A DNA stretch of 64,000 bases, taken from contig NZ_JBGFFE010000013.1 of assembly GCF_041224415.1 (NCBI RefSeq), positions 18,100 to 82,099 of the forward strand, in the 5' to 3' direction. Shown here piece after piece: positions 52,687-60,870 of this stretch (its first letter is position 1; every line of letters begins with the position of its first letter). Position numbers and translations under genes: made by a program. Under the pieces are notes generated by a model. It ran no database searches. It was not told the origin of the DNA and worked only from the letters and a program-made list of their open reading frames with translations. The DNA is from Clostridium_B lapidicellarium (GTDB lineage Bacteria; Bacillota; Clostridia; Clostridiales; Clostridiaceae).

Positions 52687-54981
52687 ATGATTAAACTTTA
52701 CAATAAGGGTGTTTATCTTGTTAATAATAAAATTGTTTCCTGTGAAGAAGGTGATAAAAAAGTCAAGTCGATCCTAGGCAAACGTTATATAAACAAAGAA
52801 GAAGCTAGGAAGCACACTATAGCTTATTCTATTTTACAAAATCATAATAAATCCCGGGACAAGAAAAGACTTGAGATTAAATTTGATGCTTTGACTTCAC
52901 ATGACATCACATATGTGGGAATTATACAGACAGCACGTGCCAGCGGGCTTGAAAAATTCCTGATACCGTATGTGCTTACCAATTGCCACAATAGCTTGTG
53001 TGCTGTTGGAGGGACAATTAACGAGGATGATCACTTGTTTGGCCTGTCTGCTGCAAAGAAATATGGAGCAATTTATGTTCCGCCCCATCTGGCGGTTATC
53101 CACCAGTACATGCGTGAGATGATGGCAGGCTGCGGTAAGATGATACTGGGCTCGGACAGCCACACCCGTTATGGAGCACTTGGTACATTGGCCATAGGTG
53201 AAGGCGGAAGAGAACTTGTCAAGCAGCTGCTGTCACAGACATATGATATATCTTATCCTGAAGTCATAGGAATTTATTTAACTGGAAAACCTCAGAAGGG
53301 CATAGGACCGCAGGATGTCGCCCTGTCTATAATCGGAAAGGTATTTAAGAATGGTTTTGTTAAAAATAAGGTGATGGAATTTGTGGGACCCGGCGTGGAA
53401 AACTTGTCGGTGGAATACAGAAACGGCATTGATGTAATGACTACTGAAACCACATGTCTCAGTTCGATATGGAGGACTGACAGCAAAGTCCGTGACTACT
53501 TTGAACTGCATGGAAGGAAAGAGGATTATAAAGAGATGAATCCTGGAGATATTGCATATTATGATGGAATGATATGTGCAGATCTTTCAGAAATAAAATC
53601 CATGATAGCCATGCCTTTTCACCCCAGTAATGTGTACACTATTGAAGAATTCAATGCAAACCTTTATGATATACTGGACAAGGTAGAGAAAGACGCATGG
53701 AAGAGGATGTCAAACAAAAACCTTAAATTTTCATTGAAGGAAAAGGTAAGAAATAACAGGCTGTATGTGGAACAGGGATGTATAGCTGGATGTGCGGGAG
53801 GCAACTATGAAAATGTCTGTGAAGCTGCCAGTATATTGAAGGGCAAATCAATTGGGGATGATGAATTTACATTGAGTGTCTATCCGTCAAGTCAGCCTGT
53901 ATATTATAGTTTAAGTCAAAACGGGATTGCCGCAGAGCTGATGCAGGCAGGGGCAATAGTCAAGACAGCTTTCTGCGGACCGTGTTTTGGAGGAGGTGAT
54001 ACTCCCGCCAATAATTCTCTCAGCATAAGACATACGACAAGAAATTTTCCAAACCGTGAAGGTTCAAGGCCCAATGAAGGACAGCTTTCCTATGTGGCAC
54101 TTATGGATGCACGTTCAATAGCGGCTACAGCCGTTAACAGGGGATTTGTCACAGCAGCCACGGATATAGATGCAAATTACAATATACCTAAATATTATTT
54201 CAACAAGGCAATCTATGATAATCGTGTCTACAATGGAGTGGGAAAAGCAAACAGCGGCGAAGCCTTAAGGTTCGGTCCCAATATTAAAGACTGGCCTGAA
54301 ATGGAAGCCATTACGGATGATGTGCTTTTGCAGGTGACATCTGTTTTATTGGATCCTGTGACCACGACAGATGAACTCATTCCATCGGGAGATACGTCAA
54401 GCTATCGTTCAAATCCCTATAAATTAGCTGAATTTACTCTTTTCAGAAAGGATCCGGGCTATGTAGGACGTTCAAAGAAAATCCAGGCTGCCGAAAAAAG
54501 AAGGATGGAAGGATTATCTCCGGAAGAGAATAATTCGGAACTGAAGTCAGTCTATGAAAAACTTTCAGCCCGTTTTAATGATTTCAATAAAGAAAATACA
54601 CTGCTGGGAAGTACGATTTATGCCGTTAAGCCGGGAGATGGTTCTGCAAGGGAGCAGGCGGCAAGCTGCCAGAAAGTTCTTGGAGGATTTGCAAATATAT
54701 CGAGAGAATATGCCACCAAGAGATATCGTTCGAACTTGATCAACTGGGGAATACTGCCTTTCATTATAAAAGAAGAAACGGAATTTAAATGTGGAGATTT
54801 TATATATTTTAAAGATATCACAAGCTCAATCAGGGAGAGAAAACCGGAAATCAAAGGATATCTTATAGGTGATGGGATAAAGGAAATATCCTTAAGCGTC
54901 GGCAGACTTACAGATAATGAAATTGAAATATTACTGTCTGGCTGCTTGATTAACTACAATAAGAATAAAATGAATAAATAA
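52687..54981 (+). CDS. Aconitase-family hydratase, YbhJ-like (copy 3, intact)
   Basis: This 764-residue protein has iron-sulfur ligands in AGCAGGNYENV and FCGPCFGGGDTPANN and the intact IPSGDTSSYRSNP loop that is broken in copy 2. SDSHTRYGALGTLAIGEGG matches the substrate domain. GAGGAG at 52673-52678 is 8 bases from ATG 52687; GTG 52678 overlaps it. Codon GC is visibly higher than in copy 2, so the copies have different histories. It is the last gene of the prpF operon and presumably provides the hydratase activity that copy 2 has lost. Confidence 0.87.
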   Translation: MIKLYNKGVYLVNNKIVSCEEGDKKVKSILGKRYINKEEARKHTIAYSILQNHNKSRDKKRLEIKFDALTSHDITYVGIIQTARASGLEKFLIPYVLTNCHNSLCAVGGTINEDDHLFGLSAAKKYGAIYVPPHLAVIHQYMREMMAGCGKMILGSDSHTRYGALGTLAIGEGGRELVKQLLSQTYDISYPEVIGIYLTGKPQKGIGPQDVALSIIGKVFKNGFVKNKVMEFVGPGVENLSVEYRNGIDVMTTETTCLSSIWRTDSKVRDYFELHGRKEDYKEMNPGDIAYYDGMICADLSEIKSMIAMPFHPSNVYTIEEFNANLYDILDKVEKDAWKRMSNKNLKFSLKEKVRNNRLYVEQGCIAGCAGGNYENVCEAASILKGKSIGDDEFTLSVYPSSQPVYYSLSQNGIAAELMQAGAIVKTAFCGPCFGGGDTPANNSLSIRHTTRNFPNREGSRPNEGQLSYVALMDARSIAATAVNRGFVTAATDIDANYNIPKYYFNKAIYDNRVYNGVGKANSGEALRFGPNIKDWPEMEAITDDVLLQVTSVLLDPVTTTDELIPSGDTSSYRSNPYKLAEFTLFRKDPGYVGRSKKIQAAEKRRMEGLSPEENNSELKSVYEKLSARFNDFNKENTLLGSTIYAVKPGDGSAREQAASCQKVLGGFANISREYATKRYRSNLINWGILPFIIKEETEFKCGDFIYFKDITSSIRERKPEIKGYLIGDGIKEISLSVGRLTDNEIEILLSGCLINYNKNKMNK

Positions 54982-54986
54982 TTATG

Positions 54987-55036
54987 GTACAGAACAAAAT
55001 GAAAAAATTCTATTTCATTTTGTTCTGTACTTTTGT
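54987..55036. terminator. Bidirectional terminator, 18-bp perfect stem
   Basis: GTACAGAACAAAATGAAA (54987-55004) pairs perfectly with TTTCATTTTGTTCTGTAC (55013-55030), followed by TTTTGTG. It separates the prpF operon from the convergent LysR gene. Confidence 0.85.
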
Positions 55037-55077
55037 GTTTTACAGAATTGAGGACAGAATATTAAAAATTTTAAGGA

Positions 55078-55947
55078 CTAATCCTGGTAGCTTTTTTCAT
55101 TGTCCAATAAATATTGTATGAATAATTTGACTTGAGGCAATGAATAATATAATTTTTTATATAAGATATAGGTGCTGCGGGTGAAAGGAGTGCCGTCTGC
55201 AAAATATAGGCTTTTAATATACCCATTAAAGTTATTCAGACAAATTTTAGGGAGAATCGTCCACCCCAACCCTTCTTTAACAATATCCAAACAAGTTTCT
55301 ATGTCATCAATCCAAAATTTTGTGTTTTCGATGGATAATCCGTTTTCTATAAGCCAGGTCTGTATTTTTGCCTGAAAAATACTGTCGACATGTCTTCCGA
55401 TATATGTAAAAGAATCAAGAGGGCGGTTCATATTTTTATTATTGCATACGAAACATATTGGTTCTGTGTTCAATAATATTGATTCCTCATCCCATTTGTA
55501 CTCCCCCCTCAAGACGGCTAGAGAGATCTCATCGTTTTCAAGTTTGTGATACAGATGTGTACTTTGATCGGTAACTATTTTGACATCAACATTTGGGAAA
55601 GCTTCTGTGTAGTTTTTTAAAACTTCAGGTAAACGATAATGGGAATAATTCAAAGAAATTCCAATATTTAAGGTTCCACCGACAAAATTATGGTTGGATT
55701 CTACCTGCTGGCGCATTAGATTCAAGGTGTTTGTTACATTTTTAATATAAGGTATTACACTTTCACCTAGAGGAGTAAATATAACACCCTTCTTAGAACG
55801 GATGATCAAATCAATACCCAAATCCCTTTCTATTTTTTTAATTCGTTTTGTTAATGCTGGCTGACTGATAAATAATTTCTCGGATGTTTTAGTAATGTTT
55901 TTTAATTTGTGCAAAGTTAAAATTATTTCGTAGTCCTTTTCATCCAT
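55078..55947 (-). CDS. LysR-family transcriptional regulator (copy 2)
   Basis: This 289-residue LysR protein has the helix-turn-helix TKTSEKLFISQPALTKRIKKIERDLGIDLI and a substrate-binding domain. AAAAGGAA lies 7 bases before ATG 55947, which gives MDEKDYEIILTLHKLKN; the longer open frame from 56010 would include operator DNA. It is divergent from the isocitrate dehydrogenase-like gene. The same operator region occurs before prpF, so it may activate both the dehydrogenase/citrate lyase genes and the prpF operon. The inducer is probably a tricarboxylate. Confidence 0.88.
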   Translation of the reverse strand: MDEKDYEIILTLHKLKNITKTSEKLFISQPALTKRIKKIERDLGIDLIIRSKKGVIFTPLGESVIPYIKNVTNTLNLMRQQVESNHNFVGGTLNIGISLNYSHYRLPEVLKNYTEAFPNVDVKIVTDQSTHLYHKLENDEISLAVLRGEYKWDEESILLNTEPICFVCNNKNMNRPLDSFTYIGRHVDSIFQAKIQTWLIENGLSIENTKFWIDDIETCLDIVKEGLGWTILPKICLNNFNGYIKSLYFADGTPFTRSTYILYKKLYYSLPQVKLFIQYLLDNEKSYQD

Positions 55948-55952
55948 AGTAT

Positions 55953-56022
55953 CATTCCTTTTGGTTATGATTATCAATAAAATTATACTATTATACATTA
56001 TTAAATTCAAGACATATAATGA
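55953..56022 (+). promoter_or_regulatory. LysR-type operator and promoter of the dehydrogenase operon
   Basis: The segment contains TATAAT (56015-56020) and AT-rich T-N11-A-like half sites. It is the paralogue of 45228-45298. It lies between the divergent LysR and dehydrogenase genes. Confidence 0.6.
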
Positions 56023-56108
56023 AAATATAAGATATGCAATAGTGAATAAAAGCTGAAAATTAAATTTAAAAATTCATGAAATACACAAAAATGAAATAAT
56101 CATTTTAT

Positions 56109-56122
56109 AGTATCCGGATACT
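56109..56122. promoter_or_regulatory. 14-base palindrome in the dehydrogenase leader
   Basis: AGTATCCGGATACT is a perfect palindrome about 40 bases before the start codon and downstream of the -10, well placed for a repressor. It is more GC-rich than its surroundings. No matching site was seen elsewhere in the window. Confidence 0.4.
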
Positions 56123-56161
56123 TAATTAGTAAAGTTTATTGAAAAGCGGAGGCAAGTTATT

Positions 56162-57328
56162 ATGAAGAATGTAGATGCAGCTAAAGAGAAATTTGGCAAG
56201 CTTATTTTTTCTGAATTGGAAAGAATAGAAGATATTAAAGAACAGCAGGAATTTATAGATTTTAAAAAACTGGACAGGATTATTATAGGTATTGCACCAG
56301 GTGATGGTATTGGACCAATTATAATAAAACAGGCTAGACGAGTTTTGAATTTGCTTTTAAAAGATGCCATAAGATCAGGAAAAGTTGAATTGCGGGAAAT
56401 AGAAGGGCTTACTATTGAGAACAGATCTGCGAAGATGCAGTCAGTTCCAGATGATGTCCTTGCTGAGATAAAAAAATGTCATGTTATATTAAAAGGACCT
56501 TCAACGACGCCTAGGGCAACGGATCCATGGCCTAACCTTCGAAGTGCCAATGCAACTTTAAGAAAAGAACTTGATTTGTTTGCAAACGTAAGACCTGTGT
56601 GCATACCGGAAAAGGGGATAGATTGGACTTTCTACAGGGAAAATATTGAAGGGGCGTACATATGGGGAAACAAGGGAATTCACGTTAATGATGATCTTGA
56701 CATTGATTTTGTTGTGGAGACATCATTTGGTTCAGAAAGAATTGCGAGAGCAGCTTTTGAATTTGCAAAGAATAACGGTAAAACCAATGTTACAGTTGTA
56801 ACGAAAGCCAATATCGTAAAGCTTACGGATGGGAATTTTATTAGTGCTTGTAAAAAAGTATCTAAAGATTATCCTGGAATAACCCTGGAAGAAAGATTTG
56901 TAGATGCGACAGCAGCAAAGTTGGCAGATCCAGAATTCAATCAAGGTCTTCAAGTGTTTGTTTTGCCCAATCTCTATGGTGATATTATTACAGATATTGC
57001 TGCAGAACTTCAAGGCGGACTTGGAACCGCCGGATCAGCTAATATAGGAACAAGATATGCTGTATTTGAAGCTATTCATGGTTCAGCACCATTTTTAATG
57101 AGTCATAACAGAGGTGAATATGCGGATCCAAGTAGTATTCTCAGGGCAACTGCCATGTTATTATCTTATATTGGATATAAGAAACAGTCGGAAAAGCTTA
57201 CCAAAGCCTTAAATATTTGTGGTATAGAAGAAAGAAAGATTGTTATTACAAGTTTGAGGAAAGATGCGTCAACGGAGGAATATGGTGATTATGTTATTGA
57301 GACAATAGAAAAATTAGGGGATATTTAG
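56162..57328 (+). CDS. Isocitrate/isopropylmalate dehydrogenase family protein
   Basis: This 388-residue beta-decarboxylating dehydrogenase shows APGDGIGP, the substrate block SANATLRKELDLFANVRP, YRENIEGAY, the metal-binding LYGDIITDIAAELQGG and AIHGSAPF near the cofactor site. The context of citrate lyase and aconitase-like genes favours isocitrate over isopropylmalate. GCGGAGG precedes the ATG. It starts an operon that probably continues through malic enzyme into citrate lyase genes, and a LysR gene is divergent. Confidence 0.87.
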   Translation: MKNVDAAKEKFGKLIFSELERIEDIKEQQEFIDFKKLDRIIIGIAPGDGIGPIIIKQARRVLNLLLKDAIRSGKVELREIEGLTIENRSAKMQSVPDDVLAEIKKCHVILKGPSTTPRATDPWPNLRSANATLRKELDLFANVRPVCIPEKGIDWTFYRENIEGAYIWGNKGIHVNDDLDIDFVVETSFGSERIARAAFEFAKNNGKTNVTVVTKANIVKLTDGNFISACKKVSKDYPGITLEERFVDATAAKLADPEFNQGLQVFVLPNLYGDIITDIAAELQGGLGTAGSANIGTRYAVFEAIHGSAPFLMSHNRGEYADPSSILRATAMLLSYIGYKKQSEKLTKALNICGIEERKIVITSLRKDASTEEYGDYVIETIEKLGDI

Positions 57329-57346
57329 TTTGAGGTACAGCAAGAG

Positions 57347-57389
57347 AGGAGGCACAGCCGGGTTTACCTACAGCCCGGCTAGAAGAGTA
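57347..57389 (+). promoter_or_regulatory. Shine-Dalgarno, hairpin and start arrangement of malic enzyme
   Basis: AGGAGG (57347-57352) lies 36 bases before the ATG, too far for normal use. Between them AGCCGGG (57356-57362) pairs with CCCGGCT (57374-57380). When folded, the effective distance falls to about 11 bases. A weak AGAAGAG next to the ATG is the alternative site. Confidence 0.45.
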
Positions 57390-58549
57390 TGGGTGTTGAT
57401 GTAAAAGAAGAATCATTAAGATTACATAAAGAAAAACGTGGTACTATAGAGGTCGTTGGAACAATGCCTTTGAGAAATAGTGTGGATTTGGCGGTAGCTT
57501 ATACCCCCGGCGTGGTAGGACCCTGTATGGAAATTGCCAAAGACGAGGAAAAAGCGTATGAATATACGATAAAGGGAAAGACAGTAGCTGTAGTTACAAA
57601 TGGGACAGCAGTACTTGGACTTGGAAACATAGGACCTTCAGCGGGATTACCTGTAGTTGAAGGTAAAGCTTTACTACTTAAGAGATTTGCAAATGTAGAT
57701 GCAATACCGATATGTTTGGATTCCACAGATCCCGATGACATAGTAAATACTATTAAGAACATTGCACCGGGATTTGGCGGAATACATCTTGAAGATATAA
57801 AAGCTCCGGAATGTTTTTATATTGAAGACAAGCTAAAGCAAGAATTGAATATACCCGTATATCATGACGATCAACATGGTACTGCTATTGCAGTTTTGGC
57901 GGGATTGTACAATGCCTTGAAAATAGTCAAAAAAAATATTAACAATATAAAAGTTGTCATAAATGGTGCCGGTGCCTCGGGTATTGCAACGGCCAAGCTT
58001 TTGATTTTAGCAGGAGTGAAAAATATAATACTATGTGACATAGATGGAATAGTCTGTGAAGGAGATAATTCATTGAACGAACCTCAAAGACAAATAGCAA
58101 GGGTGACGAATAGAAGCTTGGAAAAAGGAAGCTTAAAAGATGCCATAAAAAATGCAGATGTTTTTATAGGTGTCTCTGCTGGAAATGTTGTAACCGGTGA
58201 GATGATAAAACTCATGAATAGAGACAGCATAGTTTTTGCGTTAGCTAACCCGATACCTGAAATAATGCCTGGAGAAGCAAAAAAGTCAGGAGCAAGGGTT
58301 ATAGCAACAGGAAGATCTGATTTTCCAAATCAGATAAACAATGTTTTGGTTTTTCCTGGAATTTTTAAAGGAGCCTTGAGTTCAAGAGTTAGGGAAATAT
58401 GTGATGAAATGAAAATTGCTGCAGCTAAGGAACTTGCGAGTCTGGTAAAGAAGGATGAATTAAATGAAGATTATATAATACCGAGTGTATTTAATAAAAA
58501 TGTCTGTGATGCGGTTGCCAGGGCGGTTATGAATACGGCACAAAAATAG
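57389..58549 (+). CDS. NAD(P)-dependent malic enzyme
   Basis: The enzyme decarboxylates malate to pyruvate (or oxaloacetate in some members). The short 386-residue bacterial form has VAYTPGVVGPCMEI, NGTAVLGLGNIGPSAGLPVVEGK, the metal-binding HLEDIKAPECF, YHDDQHGTA and the dinucleotide fold NGAGASGIATAKLL. The start MGVDVKEESLRLHKEKRG matches family N-termini. It lies between isocitrate dehydrogenase and citrate lyase genes, where it could produce pyruvate and NADH or NADPH from C4 acids. Confidence 0.92.
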   Translation: MGVDVKEESLRLHKEKRGTIEVVGTMPLRNSVDLAVAYTPGVVGPCMEIAKDEEKAYEYTIKGKTVAVVTNGTAVLGLGNIGPSAGLPVVEGKALLLKRFANVDAIPICLDSTDPDDIVNTIKNIAPGFGGIHLEDIKAPECFYIEDKLKQELNIPVYHDDQHGTAIAVLAGLYNALKIVKKNINNIKVVINGAGASGIATAKLLILAGVKNIILCDIDGIVCEGDNSLNEPQRQIARVTNRSLEKGSLKDAIKNADVFIGVSAGNVVTGEMIKLMNRDSIVFALANPIPEIMPGEAKKSGARVIATGRSDFPNQINNVLVFPGIFKGALSSRVREICDEMKIAAAKELASLVKKDELNEDYIIPSVFNKNVCDAVARAVMNTAQK

Positions 58550-58607
58550 TGAGGTAACAACTTAGTTATAGTTATATATTTATCAGTCTGGTGAGGAGAT
58601 GATTGCA

Positions 58608-59642
58608 GTGGAGTATCTTAGCCTGAAAAAAGAAATAATAGATAATAAAGATTTTAAAAAATTAAGGGAAATAGAACAGTTCCTTTTAAAACAAGGGCTG
58701 CGGTTGGATAAAAATATAGAGTACACAATAGCAGTCTATGATGAAGATAAAATAGTTGCTACTGGTTCTTTCGAGAATAGCATTTTAAAATGTATAGCTG
58801 TGGATAAAAATTACAGAGGAATGGGAATATCAAATAAAATAATATCTGAATTGGTGGCAGAAGAGTATGTACGGGGGAACAATCATCTTTTTATATACAC
58901 AAAACCTGATAATTATAATACGTTTGGCGACATGGGATTTTATAAAGTAGCACAAGTTCCGGGCGAAGTCATTTTACTTGAGAATGATCCCTGTGCTGTA
59001 GGTAGATTCGTAGAAAATCTGAAAAAAAAGAGGGTAGATGGGAAAGTGGTTTCAGCTATAGTTATGAACTGCAATCCGTTTACTTTAGGTCATGAGTACT
59101 TGATTGAAAAAGCTTCCAAAGAAAGTGATATAGTTCATGTATTTATAGTATGGGAGAACAAGTCCGTTTTCCCTTCCAATATAAGATATGAATTGGCGAG
59201 AAATGGGATAAGACATTTGAATAATGTAATACTTCATAAAGGTAAGGATTATGTGATTTCAAGTGCAACTTTTCCATCCTATTTTATAAAAAGACGAGAT
59301 AAAGTAACTAGGATACAAGCACTTTTGGATATAGAAATTTTCACTAAATATATAGTGCCTGCATTGGGTATTACCAGGAGATATATAGGAGAAGAGCCGT
59401 TTTGTGATGTCACTGCAATTTATAATAATGTGATGAAGGAAGTTCTTTCACTTCATGGTATAGAAATTGTGGAAATTCCAAGATTTAGTAAAAAAAGAGA
59501 AATAGTTAGTGCATCAAAGGTAAGAGAACTTATAAGAGAAAGAAAGTTTTCGCAGGTAAAAGAATTAGTACCAGACAGTACCTATAGTTTTTTATGTTCA
59601 AAAAAAGCAATACCGATAATCGATAAAATTCAAAATAAATGA
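58608..59642 (+). CDS. citC: Citrate lyase ligase
   Basis: CitC activates citrate lyase by acetylating the prosthetic group thiol of CitD with acetate and ATP. An N-terminal GNAT-like domain (about residues 20-130) is followed by a nucleotidyltransferase domain with NPFTLGHEYLIEKAS, the HxGH-type ATP site. Length is about 344. GAGGAG at 58593-58598 suits GTG 58608 (9 bases) better than ATG 58599, which touches the site. It opens the cit operon. Confidence 0.92.
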   Translation: MEYLSLKKEIIDNKDFKKLREIEQFLLKQGLRLDKNIEYTIAVYDEDKIVATGSFENSILKCIAVDKNYRGMGISNKIISELVAEEYVRGNNHLFIYTKPDNYNTFGDMGFYKVAQVPGEVILLENDPCAVGRFVENLKKKRVDGKVVSAIVMNCNPFTLGHEYLIEKASKESDIVHVFIVWENKSVFPSNIRYELARNGIRHLNNVILHKGKDYVISSATFPSYFIKRRDKVTRIQALLDIEIFTKYIVPALGITRRYIGEEPFCDVTAIYNNVMKEVLSLHGIEIVEIPRFSKKREIVSASKVRELIRERKFSQVKELVPDSTYSFLCSKKAIPIIDKIQNK

Positions 59643-59671
59643 AGTCTAATATTAATATAGGAGGTTCACTT

Positions 59672-59968
59672 ATGAAAATAAAAAAAGCTGCTATAGCAGG
59701 AACATTTGAATCCAGTGATATTACAGTATCAATACAGCCTAATTCTGAAAATGAGGTGTCTATAAGACTGAAAAGTTCTGTAGAAAAACAATTTGGGGAT
59801 CAGATAAAAAAGGTCATATTGGATACTTTGAAAGAACTAGATGTAAAGAGTGCTAGTGTAGGTGTCAATGACAAGGGAGCTTTGGATTGCGTTATAAAAG
59901 CACGTGTGGAGACTGCAGTAATGAGGGCTGCAGAAGAGACAAAATTCAACTGGAAGGTGAGAAATTAA
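59672..59968 (+). CDS. citD: Citrate lyase acyl carrier protein (gamma subunit)
   Basis: This 98-residue protein carries the phosphoribosyl-dephospho-CoA group on the serine in AGTFESSDITVSI near residue 14. AGGAGG directly precedes ATG 59672, which fixes the start, although the frame is open 33 bases earlier. Its stop codon overlaps the citE start. It is the shuttle between CitE and CitF active sites. Confidence 0.93.
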   Translation: MKIKKAAIAGTFESSDITVSIQPNSENEVSIRLKSSVEKQFGDQIKKVILDTLKELDVKSASVGVNDKGALDCVIKARVETAVMRAAEETKFNWKVRN

Positions 59969-60870
59969 TGTATAAGTTGAGAAGGACAATGATGTATGTA
60001 CCGGGAAATAATCCAGGAATGGTTAAAGATGCACATATATATGGAGCAGATTCCCTGATGTTTGATTTGGAGGATTCGGTGTCACTGAATGAAAAAGACA
60101 GTGCCAGATTCCTAGTGTATAATGCATTGAAGTCCATAGATTATGAAGGTACGGAGAGAGTTGTAAGAATAAATGGCCTTGATACACCTTTCGGAATGGA
60201 GGATTTAGAAGCAATAGTGAGGGCACAACCTGATATCATAAGACTTCCCAAGACAGAGTGTGCACAAGACGTTATAGATGTGGAAAAGGAGATAGAAAGA
60301 ATTGAAAGTGAAGCGGGAATACCTGTGGGAAAGACGAAGATTATGGCAGCTGTGGAAAGTGCCATAGGAGTCATGAATGCCTATGAAATAGCCACAGCAA
60401 GCAGGAGACTTATGGGAATAGCAATAGGAGCAGAGGACTATGTTACGAATTTAAAGACAACCCGTTCTCTAGATGGAATAGAACTTCTTGCAGGAAGAAG
60501 TCATGTGTTGTTGGCTGCTAGAGCAGCGGGAATATATGCCTTTGATACAGTATTTTCTGATGTAAACAATGAAGAGGGATTCATAAATGAAGTAAAATTA
60601 ATAAAACAGTTGGGGTTTGATGGTAAATCCGTGATAAATCCAAGGCAGATTACTCCCGTTCACCAGATATATACCCCTTCACAAAAAGAAATAGATAAGT
60701 CTGTACGTGTTATAAGAGCTGCAAAGGATGCTAAGAAGAAAGGTTCCGGTGTAGTTTCACTGGACGGGAAAATGGTAGATAAGCCTATTATAGAACGTGC
60801 GCAGAGAGCTTTGATGTTGGCAGAAGCTTCAGGTATACGTGTGAGTGAAGGAGGAAATGACATTGACTAA
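59968..60870 (+). CDS. citE: Citrate lyase beta subunit (citryl-ACP lyase)
   Basis: CitE cleaves citryl-ACP to oxaloacetate and acetyl-ACP. This 300-residue HpcH/HpaI-family TIM barrel has the N-terminus RRTMMYVPGNNPGM, SLMFDLEDSVS (metal-binding Asp/Glu), RLPKTECAQDV and the acidic MAAVESAIG strand. The start ATG overlaps the citD stop. A longer upstream reading frame is inside citD and not real. Confidence 0.94.
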   Translation: MYKLRRTMMYVPGNNPGMVKDAHIYGADSLMFDLEDSVSLNEKDSARFLVYNALKSIDYEGTERVVRINGLDTPFGMEDLEAIVRAQPDIIRLPKTECAQDVIDVEKEIERIESEAGIPVGKTKIMAAVESAIGVMNAYEIATASRRLMGIAIGAEDYVTNLKTTRSLDGIELLAGRSHVLLAARAAGIYAFDTVFSDVNNEEGFINEVKLIKQLGFDGKSVINPRQITPVHQIYTPSQKEIDKSVRVIRAAKDAKKKGSGVVSLDGKMVDKPIIERAQRALMLAEASGIRVSEGGNDID

